From Prevotella merdae (GTDB lineage: Bacteria > Bacteroidota > Bacteroidia > Bacteroidales > Bacteroidaceae): 64,000 nt of DNA. A program made the translations under genes and the position numbers. The stretch covers positions 172,807-236,806 of the forward strand of contig NZ_LT985325.1 of NCBI RefSeq assembly GCF_900290275.1, read 5' to 3'. Within the stretch, counting starts at the first letter, position 1. Every line of letters starts with the position of its first letter. This document shows, piece by piece, positions 17,017 through 25,541 of this stretch. A model generated the notes under the pieces. That model had not been told where the DNA came from, did no database searches, and worked only from the letters and a program-made list of their open reading frames with translations.

Positions 17017-18163
17017 GGAGCAAGTATTGCTTCTGTTTTTGATAGCATTCTCCCAATAGGGTAGCTTTCCTTTCTTTCTCTGTAATGGTATTTAGCATTT
17101 TGGCTATAGCCTTTTGTTCTTCGATTACAGGAAAACGATGCTTAGTGTTGAAGTAATCTGTTATAGAAACATTTAACAGGCCATGATTTCTCGCCCCTTC
17201 ACCAGCAATATCAGACAAGCCTCTATGCCATTTAGTTGATTCGAAGTAATAGGTAAGATAATCAGAATCAACTATGGTTTCATTTATTTTGAAGCATATA
17301 TAGAGAGTTGATAGAACACCTTCGTCATAATTGTCTAATCGTTTGACGGCTCCCCAATCATATCCAGCAGAGTAACTTCTGTTATAAGCAAATTCTCCTT
17401 TATGAAGCAAATAATATCCTGTAAGATTTTCGCTTGCAACGGATTTGTTAAAGAATGATTCTTGATTAACTAGACCATATTGTGCAGCGATAGTTAGCAC
17501 TAATGAACACTTGGAATCCTTGTTTTTTGTAGCTATGCGAGAACTAAAGTCACTCATCTTGTAAGTAGACAGTGCTTGCTCAAATCCCTCAATACGACAC
17601 ATAGGATTTTTTTGGTTTGGAGAACAAAAGACCTTTTCAATAATCGCGGATTTTAGCTTCTTCAAGTCCTCAATGATTTTGTTTTGGGTCGCTATGCGCT
17701 CATCAAGCAAAGACAGAAACTTACCTATTTTCTTTTGCTCTTGTAAACAAGGCCTCTTGTTAGGCAACATTTCAAAGGCAGACTTAGATATTATGGGAAC
17801 GGCTTGCACAGCAATAGATGACAAATAACGAGGAAAAGCACTCTGTATAGCGTAGTAAACAAACTCATTGTCGTTATTGTCATTGACCACAATAGAATTT
17901 ATTTGCTGATTTGTTGACATTTCTTTTGTAGCCATTCCTGCTTTACCAATAGTAGAACCTATACATGTTACAAGAACGCTACCTTTTGGCAATGTCCTTG
18001 TTTTTGAAAAACCTTGGGCAGACAACATGGTCTTTGTCTCTGTAATTGACTTTATTGTCCCTAAATCAGCAGGAGAAGCCCAAAGATATGTTCCATTTTC
18101 GTAATTCTCAATATCTTTAGTTGGAGGAGTGTTGCCTGTTACTACTTTTCCGTAATCTCCCAA
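17000..18163 (-). CDS. hsdS: Silent, inverted type I specificity subunit cassette (hsdS2)
   Basis: A second specificity gene facing the first. It has its own pair of target-recognition domains around the shared LLDERIATQNKII helix and ends in the same YLLRQMFI. The open frame can be read from a TTG at 18163, but the homology continues upstream in frame through VPNLRFKEFQGEW to 18214, where a TAA stop blocks it. No ATG lies in this part. It therefore appears to be a silent donor cassette that is expressed only when inverted behind the start of the copy at 15763. The two variable domains differ clearly from those of the first copy, so inversion would change the methylation target. Confidence 0.88.
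   Translation of the reverse strand: MGDYGKVVTGNTPPTKDIENYENGTYLWASPADLGTIKSITETKTMLSAQGFSKTRTLPKGSVLVTCIGSTIGKAGMATKEMSTNQQINSIVVNDNNDNEFVYYAIQSAFPRYLSSIAVQAVPIISKSAFEMLPNKRPCLQEQKKIGKFLSLLDERIATQNKIIEDLKKLKSAIIEKVFCSPNQKNPMCRIEGFEQALSTYKMSDFSSRIATKNKDSKCSLVLTIAAQYGLVNQESFFNKSVASENLTGYYLLHKGEFAYNRSYSAGYDWGAVKRLDNYDEGVLSTLYICFKINETIVDSDYLTYYFESTKWHRGLSDIAGEGARNHGLLNVSITDYFNTKHRFPVIEEQKAIAKMLNTITEKERKATLLGECYQKQKQYLLRQMFI
17670..17692 (-). repeat. Central inverted repeat of the hsdS shufflon, right arm
   Basis: Reverse-complement partner of 16333-16355, identical over 23 bases. Confidence 0.88.
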
Positions 18164-18175
18164 CTTGCATTTCTC

Positions 18176-18214
18176 CCACTCCCCCTGAAACTCCTTAAAT
18201 CTGAGATTTGGGAC
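18176..18214 (-). repeat. Outer inverted repeat of the hsdS shufflon, right arm
   Basis: Reverse-complement partner of 15802-15840, identical over 39 bases. The identity ends where the silent copy meets an in-frame stop, which marks the crossover limit. Confidence 0.93.
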
Positions 18215-18269
18215 TTAATGGTTTTCTTTTCTCTAATTATTATATAGACCTTTAAAATTAAGGATTACA

Positions 18270-19196
18270 ATGACAACAAAAACAATTAGAGAAATTGCGT
18301 TGGCTTGGAAAAGTGACAAGCAACGCTATGTTAAGCAGTCTACATACGCTGCTTATGTGTTAATTTTGGAGAACCACATTCTGCCATCATTTGGCGATTG
18401 TGAGGCTCTGGGTGAGAAACTTGTGCAGGAGTTCGTTTTGCAGAAACTGAATGGCGGTCTAAGCATTAAGACGGTGAAGGATATCCTTATAGTCTTGAAA
18501 ATGGTGATGAAGTTCGGAGTAAAGAACGAATGGATGAACTATTGCGAGTGGGACATCAAGTACCCTACGACAGAGACCAACAAGGAAATTGAGGTACTGA
18601 CGGTGGCACACCATAAGAAGATACTCGATTTCATCAAACAGAACTTCACATTCCGCAACCTCGGCATCTACATCAGTTTAACCACCGGATTGCGCATCGG
18701 CGAGATTTGCGGCTTGAAGTGGTCGGACATCAACACCGACAATGGTACTATCACTGTGAACCGTACCATTGAGCGTATCTACATTGTGGATGATGAGCGC
18801 AAGCATACAGAATTGATTACAAACACGCCAAAGACCAAAAACTCATGCCGTGAGATACCTATGAACAAGGAACTTTTAGCTATGGTGAAGCCACTAAAAA
18901 AGGTAGTCAATGCAGACTTCTATGTACTGACTAATGAGGAAAAGCCTACAGAGCCACGCACTTACCGCAACTACTATCATCGGTTGATGAAGCGTCTCGA
19001 CATACCTCGGCTGAAATACCACGGACTGCGCCACAGTTTTGCTACGCGCTGCATTGAAAGCAACTGCGACTACAAGACAGTAAGTGTATTGCTCGGCCAT
19101 GCCAACATAACCACGACACTCAATCTATATGTTCATCCAAACATAGAGCAGAAAAGAAAATGTATTAGCAAGATGTTCAAGTCTCTTGGAAAATAG
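18270..19196 (+). CDS. Tyrosine recombinase, probable hsdS invertase
   Basis: A 308-residue site-specific recombinase of the phage-integrase family. The N-terminal SAM-like core-binding domain covers about 1-95. The catalytic residues are in place: R142 in TTGLRIGE, a lysine in the TPKTK turn near 189, H251 and R254 in HGLRHSF, H277 in LGHANITTT and the nucleophile Y287 in LNLYVHP. It lies 56 bases after the right end of the invertible hsdS segment. This order is the same as in other Bacteroidales type I shufflons, so it is very likely the enzyme that inverts the hsdS region. Its leader repeats that of hsdS (TTAAAATTAAGGATTA). Confidence 0.93.
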   Translation: MTTKTIREIALAWKSDKQRYVKQSTYAAYVLILENHILPSFGDCEALGEKLVQEFVLQKLNGGLSIKTVKDILIVLKMVMKFGVKNEWMNYCEWDIKYPTTETNKEIEVLTVAHHKKILDFIKQNFTFRNLGIYISLTTGLRIGEICGLKWSDINTDNGTITVNRTIERIYIVDDERKHTELITNTPKTKNSCREIPMNKELLAMVKPLKKVVNADFYVLTNEEKPTEPRTYRNYYHRLMKRLDIPRLKYHGLRHSFATRCIESNCDYKTVSVLLGHANITTTLNLYVHPNIEQKRKCISKMFKSLGK

Positions 19197-19387
19197 ATAA
19201 GATAAAAGGCAAGCGTTTCCTCAATCCAACAAGGTTAAAAGAATGAATAAAAGCCTTTTATTGTATAATAAATCTAAAAAAACGGGCTTATAATGTAGTC
19301 GAACTAATAGTTTTATTAATTTTGTAGCGATTTTCGCATTGATGCGATATCAACAGGTTAATATAGAGAACTTTAAACAGAAAAAAT
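19197..19387 (+). other. Gap between recombinase and DUF1573 gene
   Basis: No gene is seen. TAATTTTG at 19317-19324 could be the -7 element for the following gene, but the -33 element is not clear. Confidence 0.35.
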
Positions 19388-19780
19388 ATGAAGAAGTATT
19401 TGATGATGTTTGTTATGCTCTTTGCGAGCCTGACATTCGTTACAGCACAGACAAAGCAGGCGTCAATTAAGTTTGACAAGCTCACTTATAATTTCGGTAC
19501 ATTCTCTGAGAAGACTCCTGTACAGAAGTGTGCATTTACATTCACCAACAAAGGCACAGCTCCTTTGGTTATCAATCAGGCTGTTGCAAGTTGCGGTTGC
19601 ACAGTGCCTGCCTACACCAAGACACCTATAATGCCTGGCGAGAAGGGCGAGATTAAGGTGACATACAATGGTAAGGGTGCTTTTCCTGGTCATTTCAAGA
19701 AGACCATTACCGTTCGTACCAATGGCGAAACCGAGCTTACACGTCTCTATATAGAGGGTGTGATGGAGGAGGCCAAGTAA
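19388..19780 (+). CDS. DUF1573 domain exported protein
   Basis: A 130-residue protein with a signal peptide (MKKYLMMFVMLFASLTFVTAQ) and a single immunoglobulin-like DUF1573 domain. The family pattern is visible as YNFGTFSEKTPVQKCAFTF followed by NKGTAPLVINQ and SCGCTVPAY. These domains resemble the MSP/ASH fold and are very common in Bacteroidetes as periplasmic or surface proteins, with no settled biochemical role. A hairpin terminator follows. Confidence 0.9.
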   Translation: MKKYLMMFVMLFASLTFVTAQTKQASIKFDKLTYNFGTFSEKTPVQKCAFTFTNKGTAPLVINQAVASCGCTVPAYTKTPIMPGEKGEIKVTYNGKGAFPGHFKKTITVRTNGETELTRLYIEGVMEEAK

Positions 19781-19828
19781 GGCGAAATCTTCATAAGGGA
19801 CATTAAATAATAATTAATTGTTAATCGT

Positions 19829-19865
19829 AACGGGCGGAGACACAGCGTTTCTGCCCGTTTTCTTT
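19829..19865 (+). terminator. Rho-independent terminator after the DUF1573 gene
   Basis: AACGGGC and GCCCGTT arms are extended by GGAGA/TTTCT pairs, with T-rich sequence after. It lies before 19878 and so helps fix the start of the next gene there. Confidence 0.82.
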
Positions 19866-19877
19866 TATCACATATAT

Positions 19878-20678
19878 ATGATATTCTATTTCTCGGGAAC
19901 AGGAAATACACTTTGGGCTGCCCAAAAGATGGCGGCAGCTACAGGCGACTGCCTTGTAAACATTGCCGAGGCTATGCTTTCTAACGACAAGGCCTACTGT
20001 TCCAACCAATGTCTTAGCTATACTCTTGCCGATGACGAGCGCATAGGTTTCTTCTTTCCGGTGCACGGATGGCGTCCACCTCGCTTGGTGCTCGATTTTA
20101 TCGACAAGCTTAATATCAATAATGCCGGCAACCATTATGCCTACATAGTGTGCACGGCAGGCGACACCGTAGGCGAGGCTGTCAGCATAATGGAGAACCG
20201 TTTGCTGTCTATTGGTATAAAGGTAGATAGTGCCATATCGTTGATTATGCCTGAGTCGTATGTCGGGTTGCCGTTTATGGATGTAGACACACCAGCCAAG
20301 GAACAGTGCAAGAAGATGGAAGCCGACACGAAGCTGTCTCGTTTTATTAGCGATGTCATGGAGCGTCGTTGTGGAGTGTGCGACATTACGATAGGACGTT
20401 GGCCGCGCATCAACAGCAGGCTTATTGGTTCGGTGTTTGTCAACCATATTGTTACCGATCGTCCCTTCCATGTTATTGCTGACCGTTGCTTGCATTGTGG
20501 CAAGTGTGCCTCGGTATGTCCGGTTGCCGATATCCACTTCGATAAGGGTAGCGAGCCTACATGGTTGCACAATGGCAAGTGTCTATCTTGTTTCGCTTGC
20601 TACCATCATTGCCCCACACATGCCATAGAGTATGGTGTAAGAACCAAGAACAAGGGGCAGTACTACTATAATAGATAG
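19878..20678 (+). CDS. EFR1-family flavodoxin/ferredoxin protein
   Basis: A fused electron-transfer protein of 266 residues. The N-terminal flavodoxin fold starts with IFYFSGTGNTLWAAQ, where SGTGNT is the FMN phosphate loop. The C-terminus carries two [4Fe-4S] motifs, CLHCGKCASVCP and CLSCFACYHHCP, as in bacterial ferredoxins. Such EFR1 proteins probably carry low-potential electrons in anaerobes, but the partners are unknown. The start at 19878 was chosen because the flavodoxin strand begins right there and a terminator covers the region before it; the frame stays open upstream to 19818. Confidence 0.88.
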   Translation: MIFYFSGTGNTLWAAQKMAAATGDCLVNIAEAMLSNDKAYCSNQCLSYTLADDERIGFFFPVHGWRPPRLVLDFIDKLNINNAGNHYAYIVCTAGDTVGEAVSIMENRLLSIGIKVDSAISLIMPESYVGLPFMDVDTPAKEQCKKMEADTKLSRFISDVMERRCGVCDITIGRWPRINSRLIGSVFVNHIVTDRPFHVIADRCLHCGKCASVCPVADIHFDKGSEPTWLHNGKCLSCFACYHHCPTHAIEYGVRTKNKGQYYYNR

Positions 20679-20710
20679 TGCAAGCTGAGGCTGATAATAA
20701 GTAAAAAAAG

Positions 20711-20772
20711 CATCCGGCATTCATTGTGATTAAAGTATAAATCTATACTTCAATAACCATGAATGCCGGATG
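20711..20772. terminator. Nested hairpin between convergent genes
   Basis: Outer arms CATCCGGCATTCAT (20711-20724) and its complement (20759-20772) enclose a smaller hairpin (AAGTATA with TATACTT). A run of A before it gives a T-run on the minus strand. It probably terminates both the EFR1 and the YggS gene. Confidence 0.65.
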
Positions 20773-20796
20773 AATGTTATTTATATTTCTTTGTAA

Positions 20797-20962
20797 ACAA
20801 TCCCAGTACCGTTTTTAGTACTATATAACTGGTACTGCAGTTTATATTATATGGTACTGGAGTACCAGTTATATGGTACTGCAGTTTATATTGACTGGTA
20901 CTGTAGTTTCATTTAACTGATACTGCAATTGATACTGATATGCAATGTAACTTCAATTAACC
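20797..20962. repeat. Degenerate 20-24 bp repeats with GGTACT palindromes
   Basis: About six imperfect units based on ACTGGTACTGCAGTTTATAT run in tandem. The units contain mirrored parts, for example GGTACTGGAGTACC. They fill the rest of the 315-bp gap between EFR1 and yggS. No ORF or RNA gene is seen, and unit lengths are too even and spacers too absent for a CRISPR array. Confidence 0.72.
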
Positions 20963-20993
20963 AACGTATCAGTATCATTTGGATGTTGTGCCT

Positions 20994-21671
20994 TTAATAT
21001 ACTCTTTCGCCAAATATATAGGTTCCTACTCTAACCATTGTCGACTGGCATTGCACCGCAATCTTATAGTCGTGGCTCATGCCCCAAGAGCGTTCGCAGA
21101 AGCTTGGGTCGTTGGCAAAGTAGCGAGCTTTAACCTCGTCGAAGAAGTTGGCAGCCAGTTCAAATTCGCTGCGAATAAGTTGTTCGTCGTCTATATGCGA
21201 CGCCATCATCATCAATCCGCAAATCTTAACATTGGTAAGGTTTCGCCATTCTCCCTCTTCCAACAGCTGTCTGCAAGCGTCGAGAGACAGTCCATATTTG
21301 GTTTCCTCCTCGGCAATGTGCAGCTCGAGCAGTACTTTTATGGTTCGGTTGTGGTTGGCAGCTTGCTTGTTAATTTCGCGAAGCAACTTCATGGAGTCCA
21401 CTGCGTCAATCATCGAAATGTATGGTGCAATGTACTTCACCTTGTTTGTTTGCAGGTGTCCAATGAAGTGCCACTCTATATCTTTTGGCAGCGCTTCAAC
21501 TTTCTTAGCCAATTCCTGTTCGCGGCTTTCGCCAAAGATGTGCTGTCCGGCGTTATAGGCAGCCATAATATAGTCGGCAGGATGAAACTTGCTGACAGCC
21601 ACAAGTTGCACACCTTGTGGCAAGCCGTCCTTCACGTCGTGAAGTCTACGTGCAATGTCTGTTGTTTCCAT
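20994..21671 (-). CDS. YggS-family pyridoxal phosphate homeostasis protein
   Basis: A 225-residue alanine-racemase-like TIM-barrel protein that binds pyridoxal 5'-phosphate and keeps vitamin B6 and amino-acid pools in balance; it has no known catalytic activity. Family marks are VQLVAVSKFHPAD (PLP lysine in VSK), FGESREQELAKK, WHFIGHLQTNK and the CRSWGMSHDY-like SWGMSHDYKIAV near the C-terminus. The length is standard. It is followed by a DUF4494 gene 48 bases upstream on the same strand. Confidence 0.95.
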   Translation of the reverse strand: METTDIARRLHDVKDGLPQGVQLVAVSKFHPADYIMAAYNAGQHIFGESREQELAKKVEALPKDIEWHFIGHLQTNKVKYIAPYISMIDAVDSMKLLREINKQAANHNRTIKVLLELHIAEEETKYGLSLDACRQLLEEGEWRNLTNVKICGLMMMASHIDDEQLIRSEFELAANFFDEVKARYFANDPSFCERSWGMSHDYKIAVQCQSTMVRVGTYIFGERVY

Positions 21672-21719
21672 ATTAAGAATGTTGAATGCGTTATCAGTTA
21701 ATTGTTTTAAAGGATAGGT

Positions 21720-22211
21720 TTATCCCTCAAATTCGGGCTTATCGTTCTTTTCCTCCTTCTTTACAGGAGCGTTGTGCTCGAATACATCCATAATCTTTGT
21801 CTCGGCAATGTTTACGATGATGTAGTCGATGGCTGTCTTGCCCATAGCCTCGTCTATATTCTTAACGGCAGCATTGAATGTTGCGGCCTGTACCAGGAAG
21901 TTCACGGCCGAGCGCTTCTCCTTGGCTGTCTTCTCGTCGAGAGTGATAAAGGAGAGCTTAGCCTTGTACCAATGGTCGTCGTTGTCGTTGTCGCTGAAGA
22001 AAATCTCGCCATACGATGCTGGTGTGATGTTCTTCACCTCAAACTCGCCGCTTACGAACGGCTCCATTTCCTTGGTAATAGCCTCTTCTGCCTCGCCAAA
22101 GCTCAAAGCGTCTACAACATATAGCTCGTTAACCTTCTTCTGTCCTGCATCTTCGGTCTGGCGCTCGTAGCGTACTGTGGTTTCAAACCAGTTTGCTGTT
22201 CTTGATCTCAT
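21720..22211 (-). CDS. DUF4494 domain protein
   Basis: A 163-residue cytoplasmic protein of a family found in Bacteroidetes. The start MRSRTANWFETTVRYER and the later segment EIFFSDNDNDDHWYKAKLSF are typical of DUF4494. The C-terminus is acidic and lysine-rich. The function is unknown. It is placed just before yggS on the same strand, with a 48-bp gap, so the two could share a transcript. Confidence 0.82.
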   Translation of the reverse strand: MRSRTANWFETTVRYERQTEDAGQKKVNELYVVDALSFGEAEEAITKEMEPFVSGEFEVKNITPASYGEIFFSDNDNDDHWYKAKLSFITLDEKTAKEKRSAVNFLVQAATFNAAVKNIDEAMGKTAIDYIIVNIAETKIMDVFEHNAPVKKEEKNDKPEFEG

Positions 22212-22309
22212 TTCTTTTCGTTTTATTATGTGTCTTTTTATTTTTCGGACAACAAAAGTAATAATTTATTCTGACATATTATACAGGTGGACGTACAAAT
22301 ATTGCTTTT

Positions 22310-23245
22310 TTAAGATTTGTCATTGTCTTGTGGTTCGGCATATTTGCCTTGCCACGAGTCCATACGCTTCATATAATTGACGAAGCGGTTGGCAAACTCA
22401 TAGTTCTTTAGTCCCCACTTGGGCGCCACAAGCAGTTCTTTGGGCGATTGACTTACAAATCGTTCGAGCACCATATCGGGTCTCAGGCGCTCGATATAGC
22501 GTCGGCACAGGTCTATATACTCGTCGGCTGTGTATAGATTAAAGGGTTGGCGCTCGTATTCGGCAGCAAGCTGGGTGCCGCGTATTATCTGCAGTTGGTG
22601 CAGCTTTAGGATGTCTATGGGCAAGGCAGATATGATGTCGGCTTGGCGCACATTGTCTTCTGCCGACTCGTCAGGCAGTCCTAATATAATGTGTGCACCG
22701 GTCAGGATGCCTCGGTTATGTGTTTCTATTATGGCGCGGCGCGAACATTCGAAGTTGTGTCCGCGGTTTACACGGCGTAGGGTATCGTCGCTAACCGATT
22801 CGATGCCGTATTCCACTATCATGAATGTCTGCTGGTTGAGGCTTTCAAGATAGTTCAGTATCTCGTCTGACACGCAGTCTGGTCGTGTGCCAATCACTAT
22901 TCCCACAACATCCTCTGCCGATAGAGCCTCCTCGTATCGGCGTTGCAGTGTGTCGAGTGTTGCATAAGTATTGGAGAAAGCTTGGAAGTAGGCCAGGTAT
23001 TTCATGTCTGGATACTTGTGTCTGAAAAACTCCTTGCCTTCAGTTATTTGCTCGGTTATCGACTTGGAAGGCTGACAATAGGATGGATTAAACGTGCGGT
23101 TGTCGCAGAAGGTGCATCCTCCGTGCGATATATGGCCGTCGCGGTTGGGGCAAGAAAAGCCTGCATCTATGGAGATTTTCTGTACGCGAAACGGAAATTG
23201 GCGTCTCATCCATGCTCCGTAGTCGTTGTATATCTGGTGTGGCAT
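22310..23245 (-). CDS. YhcC-like radical SAM protein (TIGR01212 family)
   Basis: A 311-residue protein. The N-terminal CPNRDG plus GGCTFCDN region (about 31-47) gives the three spaced cysteines that hold a [4Fe-4S] cluster, with the CxxC part as CTFC. The family is defined by this wider spacing before CxxC. The substrate of YhcC-type enzymes is not settled; a role in RNA or small-molecule modification has been proposed. The gene is monocistronic, divergent from the phosphatase at 23380. Confidence 0.92.
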   Translation of the reverse strand: MPHQIYNDYGAWMRRQFPFRVQKISIDAGFSCPNRDGHISHGGCTFCDNRTFNPSYCQPSKSITEQITEGKEFFRHKYPDMKYLAYFQAFSNTYATLDTLQRRYEEALSAEDVVGIVIGTRPDCVSDEILNYLESLNQQTFMIVEYGIESVSDDTLRRVNRGHNFECSRRAIIETHNRGILTGAHIILGLPDESAEDNVRQADIISALPIDILKLHQLQIIRGTQLAAEYERQPFNLYTADEYIDLCRRYIERLRPDMVLERFVSQSPKELLVAPKWGLKNYEFANRFVNYMKRMDSWQGKYAEPQDNDKS

Positions 23246-23379
23246 AATTGGTATGGGTTGGATTGTAAGTGTAAAGTTACGAACAAAAGTCGGTTGTACG
23301 AAGAAAAAGCCGTAAAGAAATGCCGAAATAGGGGATTTTTGGCTATATTTGTACAGCTAAAACTTAAACGAAAATAAAT

Positions 23380-23856
23380 ATGGAAAAGAAAAAGAAACAC
23401 TCACTCCTTTTTATATGTCTTGGCAATATATGCCGTTCGCCGGCTGCTGAGGGCGTGATGAAGGCAAAAGTGCATGCCGCAGGACTTGATGCTGATTACT
23501 TTATTGATTCGGCTGGTATAGGCGATTGGCATGTTGGTCAGCTGCCAGACAGTAGAATGCGTGAGCGTGCATCGCTACGTGGCTATCGTCTTAACAGTAG
23601 AGCGCGTCAGATACGTGTAGAGGATTTTGACGACTTTGATATGTTGCTTGTTATGGATCGTGACAATTACCGCATCGTAACATCTAAGGCTCCTAACGAC
23701 GAGGCACGTAAGAAGGTGTGTATGCTTACCGATTATCTGTCAATTCATAAAGGTACCGATGTGGTGCCTGATCCTTATTATGGCGACCTATCCGACTTCG
23801 ACTATGCGCTTGACCTTATAGAGGATGCGTGTGAGGGTTTGCTCGAAATGTATTAA
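23380..23856 (+). CDS. Low-molecular-weight protein-tyrosine phosphatase
   Basis: Hydrolyses phosphotyrosine on proteins, often on BY-kinases of capsule export. The 158-residue protein has the P-loop C13-LGNIC-R19 followed by SP, and the general acid in DPYYGDLSDFD. The length is standard. No tyrosine kinase or capsule gene is next to it, so its partner lies elsewhere. A TATATTTG at 23344-23351 is a possible -7 promoter element. Confidence 0.95.
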   Translation: MEKKKKHSLLFICLGNICRSPAAEGVMKAKVHAAGLDADYFIDSAGIGDWHVGQLPDSRMRERASLRGYRLNSRARQIRVEDFDDFDMLLVMDRDNYRIVTSKAPNDEARKKVCMLTDYLSIHKGTDVVPDPYYGDLSDFDYALDLIEDACEGLLEMY

Positions 23857-23878
23857 TAGGGGTGTCTACAGTGCGCCA

Positions 23879-25438
23879 TTACTTGCGTAGGAAGCAGTAT
23901 TCGCGCACTGTGGCTCCTTGCTCGTCGGCAAGAAACTTTATGTAGCCTTGTTTGTTGATTGGGTCACCGCTTTCGGTAGCCACAAGCTTGGTTCCATCTA
24001 TAAGTTTCTGTCCGTTTACACTCACTGTGATGTTATCGCCATTCACGCTTATATTGGCGGTAGACCAGTCGCCAATAGTATCGTACTTGTGCCATTTGCT
24101 ATCGCCTACAAGCTTAAGTCCCTTTTCTTTGTTAAACATAAGCACAGGCATAGAGCGTAGGCTAAGCGTTAGAGTGCCTTCTGATAGCCAGTCAAAAGCA
24201 AGGTTAAAGTCGGCCAGTTGGTCGTGTATAACCCAGAAGCCTCGTTTCTCCATACGTGTCACTTCGGTATGAGCCATATTGTATCCGCCTTCGGCATGCC
24301 AGTTGTCTATTGCCGCAAGCACCTGATCGATGCGTGTGTCTACGTCCTTTTCGTCGTAGTGATGTATGTAAGACTGCTTGGCTGCATATAGCATAGCGCT
24401 TACCATACGTCCGGCATTGGCTTCGGGTTGATAGGCTATCAGCTCTGTGGTAGCTACAGCAAGCGCGTCGGCATATGCTTTGTTGCCATAGTATTTACGT
24501 AGATAGCTTATTGCCTGTGGACAATGTGTGTAGCCAAGAGCAACAATTATACGCTGGCGAATGTAATCGTCGGTTGTCAGTTCATCAGCATCACGCAGTA
24601 AAAGATACATTAAGTCACCGCTTGTTGCAGTGCGTTCGGCTGTAATAAGGAAACGTGCTATAATGGCATTGCGCTCGTCTCCTTGTTTTTTAGCTGCAAG
24701 CTTTATCAGCAAAGGCATGGCATCCTCAGGCTTATTGTCTATCAGTATTTTGTTTGCATCGTCTGTTGTCTTGCTTGCCACATCGGCTATGACCTTGTCT
24801 AGACTTTCTGTCCAGAATGGCAGAGCTTCGGGTTTGGGTTTTGTTACAATTGCAACAGGCGTCTTCTTCTTTCCGGCATGTATGTCGAGTATCTCCTTTA
24901 CCTTGTTCTTTATGCCAGGTTGGGCGGCAGCAGCATCGGCTATTATGTCATCGATGTCGTTCATATTAAGAAGAATATTGTATGCGGTAGGTGCAAGTTC
25001 TGGCACCTCAAGGTACATAGCTATATGCGCAGCGTCGCCTTTTTTGACACAACGTGCAAGTTGGTTCATAATGTGTAGCTGTACGTTGGGTTCGTAGCTG
25101 CGGTCGAGAGCCTTCTTTAATCCACTTCTCACTATGTCGGTATAGCGTCGTCCGGTAGTGGTTTGGCTATAGTCTACAATATGGTCTATAAGCTTAAGAC
25201 ATGCAGCCGACTGGCGTTTGTCGTCAGGATCGCCCATTCGGCTAAGCATTTCCACACTAACTTCGGCATTGTTGGCAAGCGAGTCAAGAACATCAACAGT
25301 TGGCTTGCGACCGATAAGTGTTATCTGTTTAACCGCTTCGGTAGACCATCGCTCTATGGTTCGGCGACTGGTTTGAGCATTGGCATTAATGGCAAAGAGT
25401 GCGAATAATAATATGCCGATAATAGTTATCTTGTTCAT
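23879..25438 (-). CDS. Exported HEAT-repeat protein with C-terminal DUF1080-like domain
   Basis: A 519-residue protein from the chosen start. The signal peptide is MNKITIIGILLFALFAINANAQ. The middle is alpha-helical and reads as HEAT-like repeats (for example DELTTDDYIRQRIIVALGY). The last 100 residues resemble a concanavalin-like DUF1080 domain (SKWHKYDTIGDWSTANISV, then VNGQKLIDGTK). Substrate and function are not known. The longer frame to 25621 runs through the tRNA-Cys gene and lacks a signal peptide at its start, so 25438 was preferred. Confidence 0.78.
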   Translation of the reverse strand: MNKITIIGILLFALFAINANAQTSRRTIERWSTEAVKQITLIGRKPTVDVLDSLANNAEVSVEMLSRMGDPDDKRQSAACLKLIDHIVDYSQTTTGRRYTDIVRSGLKKALDRSYEPNVQLHIMNQLARCVKKGDAAHIAMYLEVPELAPTAYNILLNMNDIDDIIADAAAAQPGIKNKVKEILDIHAGKKKTPVAIVTKPKPEALPFWTESLDKVIADVASKTTDDANKILIDNKPEDAMPLLIKLAAKKQGDERNAIIARFLITAERTATSGDLMYLLLRDADELTTDDYIRQRIIVALGYTHCPQAISYLRKYYGNKAYADALAVATTELIAYQPEANAGRMVSAMLYAAKQSYIHHYDEKDVDTRIDQVLAAIDNWHAEGGYNMAHTEVTRMEKRGFWVIHDQLADFNLAFDWLSEGTLTLSLRSMPVLMFNKEKGLKLVGDSKWHKYDTIGDWSTANISVNGDNITVSVNGQKLIDGTKLVATESGDPINKQGYIKFLADEQGATVREYCFLRK

Positions 25439-25504
25439 CCCTTTAGTTGTTTGTCTTTTATATATATATTGCTGAGTTAGGGTAGGGGGCATTATACAAT
25501 TAAA

Positions 25505-25532
25505 GCGGAAATTCCGTAAGGAATTTCCGCTT
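25505..25532 (-). terminator. Hairpin after tRNA-Cys
   Basis: A 12-bp stem (AGCGGAAATTCC with GGAATTTCCGCT, 4-nt loop) lies 10 bases after the tRNA. The T-run that follows is weak. Confidence 0.6.
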
Positions 25533-25541
25533 AGCTTAAAG

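Noticed and set aside
20797..20962. CRISPR array
   Set aside because: Units are 20-24 bp with no unique spacers between them and are too degenerate; no cas genes are in the window.
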